From NCBI GenBank assembly GCA_037440765.1, contig JBBITL010000054.1:1-29015 (forward strand): a stretch of 29,015 bases of DNA, read 5' to 3'. This stretch comes from DTKY01 sp037440765 (GTDB lineage Bacteria > Acidobacteriota > Terriglobia > Bryobacterales > Bryobacteraceae). The notes beneath the pieces are model-generated. The model saw nothing but the letters and a program-made list of their open reading frames with translations. It was not told where the DNA came from and made no database searches. The translations under genes were made by a program, and so were the position numbers. Shown here one piece after another: positions 25,642 through 29,015 of this stretch (the first letter of the stretch is position 1; every line of letters begins with the position of its first letter).

Positions 25642-25657
25642 TATACCGATCAGTATA
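25642..25657. promoter_or_regulatory. TetR operator overlapping the tetR promoter and start
   Basis: TATACCGATCAGTATA is a 16-base near-perfect palindrome centred on GATC with one mismatched pair. It differs from the second site by one base in the 12-base core. It lies two bases upstream of the tetR ATG (25640) and covers the likely -10. Confidence 0.7.
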
Positions 25658-25690
25658 CAGCATGCGCACGGGGCGCGCGCAAGTCGGCGG

Positions 25691-25699
25691 TGCTAGACT
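25691..25699 (+). promoter_or_regulatory. Extended -10 element of the membrane coiled-coil gene
   Basis: TGC-TAGACT forms an extended -10 box, without a recognisable -35. Initiation near 25706 leaves about 20 bases, including GAGGAGG, before the GTG at 25726. It diverges from tetR and is about 35 bases from the upstream operator, so TetR might also affect it. Confidence 0.35.
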
Positions 25700-25725
25700 G
25701 TGGGTGGAGACAAGAGGAGGTTGCC

Positions 25726-26595
25726 GTGCCCGAATTGCTTCCGGCAAGAGGGTCTTCAATGGCGTCGCGCATCGGCATGGCCGTGCTCTGGGGGCTGGCC
25801 ATCGCGCTGGGGGCCGCGTCGGTGTATCTTTTCCTGGAGGTGGACCGTATGCGGGCGGACGTGGCGCTGGTCCGCGAGTCGGTGGCGGCGGAGGTTCGCA
25901 AGGTGCGCGAGGCGTCCTCACTGCTGGACTCGGCCAACCGGCGCAATCTGGACCAGTTGCGGCAGGAACTGGAGAACGCGCGGCGCACTTCGGCGCTGGC
26001 GGCCGGACAGGCCCGGGCGGAAGCTCTGCAGCGCGCCCGGGAGCTCGCGGAGCTGCTGGAACAGGAGCAGGCCAGGCAGCGTGAGCAGGTGGCCGGGGAA
26101 CTCAATGCGGTGCGGGAGTCGACCAGCAGCGCGCACTCGAAGCTCGCCGACGTGTCCAGCGAACTGACCAGTGTGCGCAGTGAAGTGGCCTCCGCCAGGA
26201 GCGAGCTCGAGAAGACCGTCGCCGAGCTTAAGACCGTGCGCGGCGACCTCGGAGTGCAGAGCGGCCTGATCGCCACCAACGCCAGGCAGCTTGCCGCTCT
26301 CAGGGCGCTGGGAGACCGCGAGTACTTTGAGTTCGACCTGAAGAAGAGCAACCGGATGCAGCGGGTCGGCGACATCTCGATGCGGGTCACCAGGGTGGAT
26401 ACCAAGAGGAACCGCTATACGCTGGAGCTGATTGCGGACGACAAGAAGGTGGAGAAGAAGGACAAGAACGTTAACGAGCCGCTCCAGTTCTATGCGGCCA
26501 GAGCCCGCCTACCCTACGAGATCGTTGTTAACGAGGTGCGCAAGGACCAGCTCATCGGCTACCTGTCGGTCCCCAAGGCGCAGGAGGCTCGCTAG
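25726..26595 (+). CDS. Membrane-anchored coiled-coil protein of unknown function
   Basis: This 289-residue protein has one N-terminal transmembrane helix (GMAVLWGLAIALGAASVYLF, about residues 17-36). A long coiled coil follows to about residue 190, rich in Ala, Glu, Arg and Leu heptads (DQLRQELENARRTSALAAGQ; LADVSSELTSVRSEVASARS). The C-terminal globular part of about 90 residues is predicted to be beta-rich (EYFEFDLKKSNRMQRVGDIS; VTRVDTKRNRYTLELIADDK; LPYEIVVNEVRKDQLIGYLS). Topology suggests that the coiled coil and C-terminal domain are periplasmic. The GTG at 25726 has the strongest ribosome site (GAGGAGG, five bases upstream); the ATG at 25759 also has one (GAGGG). A longer frame overlapping tetR is not used. 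Eight bases separate it from the esterase gene. I do not recognise a named family. Confidence 0.72.
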   Translation: MPELLPARGSSMASRIGMAVLWGLAIALGAASVYLFLEVDRMRADVALVRESVAAEVRKVREASSLLDSANRRNLDQLRQELENARRTSALAAGQARAEALQRARELAELLEQEQARQREQVAGELNAVRESTSSAHSKLADVSSELTSVRSEVASARSELEKTVAELKTVRGDLGVQSGLIATNARQLAALRALGDREYFEFDLKKSNRMQRVGDISMRVTRVDTKRNRYTLELIADDKKVEKKDKNVNEPLQFYAARARLPYEIVVNEVRKDQLIGYLSVPKAQEAR

Positions 26596-26602
26596 CGCCG
26601 CC

Positions 26603-28792
26603 ATGCCGCGTACAAAGCTCCTCATGAAATGCGTGCTCGCCGCCGGGCTTCTGGCGGCGCTCGCGGTGGGCCGGCCGCCCGGCCCCCAGCAGGCCTCATC
26701 GCCGCTCACAGACACGGCCGGTTTGCCTGAGCCCAGGAACTGGCCTACCGCCGAAGACCACCGCAACATGAAGGACCAGCTCGGCATCAAGACGCTCCGT
26801 CCTGGTCCCACCGCGAAGGAAGGCGCTCCCAACAGCGCCAACTATGACGAGTCCAAGGCCAATCCGTTCCCGAACCTCCCCGAGGTGCTGACCCTCCGGG
26901 ACGGCAGGAAGGTCACCACGGCCCAGGTGTGGTGGAAGGAGCGCCGCCCTGAGATCGTCGAGGAATTCGAGCGGGAGGTGGTTGGCCGCGTCCCCCGGAA
27001 CGCGCCCGCGGTGAGGTGGACGGTCACCAGCACGGTGAATGCGAAGGTCGGCCTTCATCCGGTGGTCGGCAGGCAACTGGCGGGGCGCGTGGATAATTCG
27101 TCCTATCCCCAGATCAGCGTCGAGATCGAGATGACCCTGGTGACGCCCGCCGAAGCGACTGGCCCCGTTCCGGTGATGATGATGTTCGGCCGCGGCGGTC
27201 TGCCCCAGCCTGCCGGGCAGCCTGCGGCTCCCGGACGCGGCGGCGCCGCCGGGCTTGGCGGCGGCGACCGGCCCGCCACCGAGCAGCTCATCGCCGACGG
27301 CTGGGGCTACGCCTATATCAACCCCGCCAGCATCCAGGCCGACAACGGCGCGGGCCTGACCCGGGGTGTAATCGGCCTTGTTAACAAGGGGCAGCCGCGC
27401 CGGCCCGATGACTGGGGCGCGCTGCGGGCATGGGCCTGGGGAGCCTCGCGCGGCCTGGACTACCTGGAAACCGACGCGGCCGTGGACGCCCGGCGCGTCG
27501 GGATCGAAGGCGTGTCGCGTTATGGCAAGGCCGCCCTGGTGACCATGGCGTTCGACACCCGCTTCGCGGCGGCTCTGGTCGCCTCCTCCGGCGAGGGTGG
27601 CGCCAAGCTGCACCGCCGCAACTTCGGCGAGGCGGTGGAGAACCTGACCGGACCGGGGCAGTACCACTGGATGGCCGGCAACTTCCTGAAGTACGGCGCT
27701 GCGGAGGCCGTATTCGGCTCCAGGAACGCCGGCGACATACCGGTCGACGCTCACCAGTTGATCGCGCTGTGCGCTCCCCGTCTGACCTTCATCAGCTACG
27801 GCGTCCCGGAGAAGGGTGACGCCAAGTGGCTCGATCAGCAGGGCAGCTTCATGGCCGCCGTGGCCGCGGGGCCCGTATTCAGGCTGCTGGGAGCAAAGGA
27901 TCTTGGCACGTCCGACGACTACAACAGAGAGAGGATGCCGGCGGTGAACGTCGGCCTGCTGGACGGCCAGCTGGCCTGGCGCCAGCACGACGGAGGACAC
28001 ACCAGCGGCCCCAACTGGAAGCACTTCATCCCGTGGGCCAACAGGCTTCTCGGCCGCAGGTCCCCGCTGGAGGATCGGGCGGTGGCGCGGACGGACCAGA
28101 ACTCGCTCACGGCCCACCAGCAACTGCTGGCCAAGGCCAGGCAGGGCCGCATAGACGTCTACTTCGCCGGTGACTCCATCACCCGCCGCTGGGGTGCGAT
28201 CGATTATCCGGAACTGCTCGCCAACTGGAACCGGAACTTCTTCGGGTGGAACGCCGCCAATTTCGGATGGGGCGGCGACACCGTGCAGAACGTGCTCTGG
28301 CGGCTGCTCAACGGGGAACTCGACGGGGTTTTTCCCAAGGTCATCGTGTTGCAGGCAGGCACCAACAATTTCGGCGGCGCACCGGCTGCAGGCAGCCTCG
28401 ACGGAAAGATCACGGAAGTGGTCAACGGCATCCGGTCAATCCTGGATGTCATGCGCGCCAAGGCGCCGGACGCCACCATCATCCTGACCGGGATCTTCCC
28501 ACGCAGCGACAACTCGGCGGTGATGCCGGCCATCGACAGGGTGAACGCCGAACTGGCAGGATTCGCCGACGGAAGGCGAATCCGGTACCTGAACATCAAC
28601 GGCCGGCTGGCGGGCAGGGATGGCGTGCTGTTCGAAGGCATGATGAACGCCGACGGACTCCACCCGACCCTCCAGTGCTATCAGATCTGGGCGGATGCGC
28701 TGAAGCCGCTTTTCACCGAACTGCTCGGCCCGCCGGGTGACGAGGACCGCGCCCCGCCTCCCACCGGCGACCCCAGCGCGCTGCGCCGCTAG
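26603..28792 (+). CDS. Secreted CE15-like glucuronoyl esterase fused to an SGNH/GDSL hydrolase
   Basis: This exported two-domain esterase of 729 residues has a signal peptide (LLMKCVLAAGLLAALAVG). Residues ~40-495 resemble carbohydrate esterase family 15 (4-O-methyl-glucuronoyl methylesterases, which cut lignin-glucuronoxylan ester links). They include the nucleophile Ser305 in GVSRYGKAAL, probable acid Glu331 in SSGEGGAKLHRR, HWMAGNFLKY and His466 in DGGHTSGPNWKHF. Residues ~510-710 are an SGNH hydrolase with GDSITRRWG (Ser525), NFGWGGDTVQNVLWRL, LQAGTNNFGG and DGLHPT (Asp684, His687), the type often acting on acetylated sugars. A low-complexity Pro/Gly/Ala insert (~212-230) lies within the first domain, and a Pro-rich tail ends the protein. 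The AGGAGG upstream is 15 bases from the ATG at 26603, longer than ideal. It is probably co-transcribed with the coiled-coil gene. Confidence 0.85.
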   Translation: MPRTKLLMKCVLAAGLLAALAVGRPPGPQQASSPLTDTAGLPEPRNWPTAEDHRNMKDQLGIKTLRPGPTAKEGAPNSANYDESKANPFPNLPEVLTLRDGRKVTTAQVWWKERRPEIVEEFEREVVGRVPRNAPAVRWTVTSTVNAKVGLHPVVGRQLAGRVDNSSYPQISVEIEMTLVTPAEATGPVPVMMMFGRGGLPQPAGQPAAPGRGGAAGLGGGDRPATEQLIADGWGYAYINPASIQADNGAGLTRGVIGLVNKGQPRRPDDWGALRAWAWGASRGLDYLETDAAVDARRVGIEGVSRYGKAALVTMAFDTRFAAALVASSGEGGAKLHRRNFGEAVENLTGPGQYHWMAGNFLKYGAAEAVFGSRNAGDIPVDAHQLIALCAPRLTFISYGVPEKGDAKWLDQQGSFMAAVAAGPVFRLLGAKDLGTSDDYNRERMPAVNVGLLDGQLAWRQHDGGHTSGPNWKHFIPWANRLLGRRSPLEDRAVARTDQNSLTAHQQLLAKARQGRIDVYFAGDSITRRWGAIDYPELLANWNRNFFGWNAANFGWGGDTVQNVLWRLLNGELDGVFPKVIVLQAGTNNFGGAPAAGSLDGKITEVVNGIRSILDVMRAKAPDATIILTGIFPRSDNSAVMPAIDRVNAELAGFADGRRIRYLNINGRLAGRDGVLFEGMMNADGLHPTLQCYQIWADALKPLFTELLGPPGDEDRAPPPTGDPSALRR

Positions 28793-28821
28793 CGGAAGTC
28801 CGCAGGCCTGCCAGCCCGCTC

Positions 28822-28889
28822 CCTCACGGTCGCGGTTCTGTGCAACACCTCGAAGGCGCAGAACCGCGCCCGTCAGAGTGTGCGTGAGG
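28822..28889. repeat. Nested inverted repeat downstream of the esterase gene
   Basis: An outer pair CCTCACG (28822-28828) and CGTGAGG (28883-28889) encloses a 13-pair stem (28831-28843 with 28856-28868, one G-T pair) around a 12-base loop. The left arm with its flank (CCCGCTCCCTCACGGTCGCG) resembles an interspersed element I recall from acidobacterial and planctomycete genomes. It could act as a terminator or a REP-like repeat. Confidence 0.55.
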
Positions 28890-28940
28890 AGTCGCCGGGG
28901 CAGGGCACCCAAACAGGGATGGGTGACGCCTTAGACAATA

Positions 28941-29015
28941 GTGGGCAAGTACATTTGCTGCACACCGGAGCAAGACTGGCTGCTGCCGCCGCGGGTCGAT
29001 GAGGAATCGGGGGCA
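28941..29015 (+). CDS. Possible 5' end of an IS1182/IS5-like transposase (cut by the window edge)
   Basis: A GTG at 28941 opens a frame that stays open for 25 codons to the last base. Its product (MGKYICCTPEQDWLLPPRVD and onward) resembles the N-terminus of DUF772-type transposases, where a short basic lead is followed by P-Q-LLPPSL-EWL. The usual WLPEDHLA continuation is not seen; EESGA stands in its place, so the copy may be degraded. No ribosome site is evident. An IS at this edge matches the IS66 relic at the other edge. The call rests on one short motif. Confidence 0.35.
   Translation, partial: MGKYICCTPEQDWLLPPRVDEESGA

Noticed and set aside
25528..25725. Upstream extension of the coiled-coil gene across tetR
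   Set aside because: It would overlap tetR and both regulatory regions; GTG 25726 has a strong ribosome site.

Overview
The window is a GC-rich bacterial chromosomal stretch with tightly packed genes, one tRNA and insertion-sequence debris at both ends. It most likely comes from an Acidobacteriota (Bryobacter/Solibacter-like) genome. This is an inference from gene content: the futalosine-route menaquinone enzyme MqnD, a small secreted protein of a type I associate with acidobacteria, a CE15-SGNH esterase fusion, a non-canonical Nramp carrier and several uncharacterised families. A 62-base run of N inside valS shows that this is a draft scaffold, and the IS pieces at both edges fit assembly breaks at repeats.

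Layout. Bases 1-1205 hold a decayed IS66 element. An HNH nuclease and a comF-like phosphoribosyltransferase (1241-2468, minus) run toward it. Divergent from comF are mqnD and a secreted HEAT-repeat protein (2697-4850). A small lysine-rich protein (minus) and a MerR-type regulator (plus) diverge at about 5.1 kb. The MerR gene is followed by the S41 protease ctpA and a long-form guaA whose start overlaps the ctpA stop. A small secreted protein (minus), tRNA-Ile2(CAU) and an alaC-like aminotransferase (minus) follow. The aminotransferase is divergent from a cofactor/translation operon: valS, nadC, a shortened birA and coaX (11089-15890). After a short ambiguous region come a coiled-coil protein of unknown function and the Nramp-like carrier (16181-18288).

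The minus-strand block 18291-25640 reads, in transcription order, tetR, tolC-like, RND adaptor, RND pump, then a tagaturonate-epimerase-family gene (uxaE). All these genes are within about 10 bases of each other. Near-identical GATC-centred palindromes lie just upstream of tetR and at the tetR/tolC junction, so TetR probably represses both itself and the pump. Divergent from tetR are a membrane-anchored coiled-coil protein and a large secreted glucuronoyl-esterase/SGNH-hydrolase fusion. With uxaE, this hints at uronic acid and plant cell-wall polysaccharide use. The right end has a nested inverted repeat and what looks like the first codons of another transposase.

Most of the window is housekeeping. 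The points that most deserve follow-up are the Nramp-like carrier with matching Glu substitutions in both metal-site helices, the epimerase gene at the end of an efflux operon, the operator embedded in the tetR stop codon, the esterase fusion, and the membrane-anchored coiled-coil family beside it.
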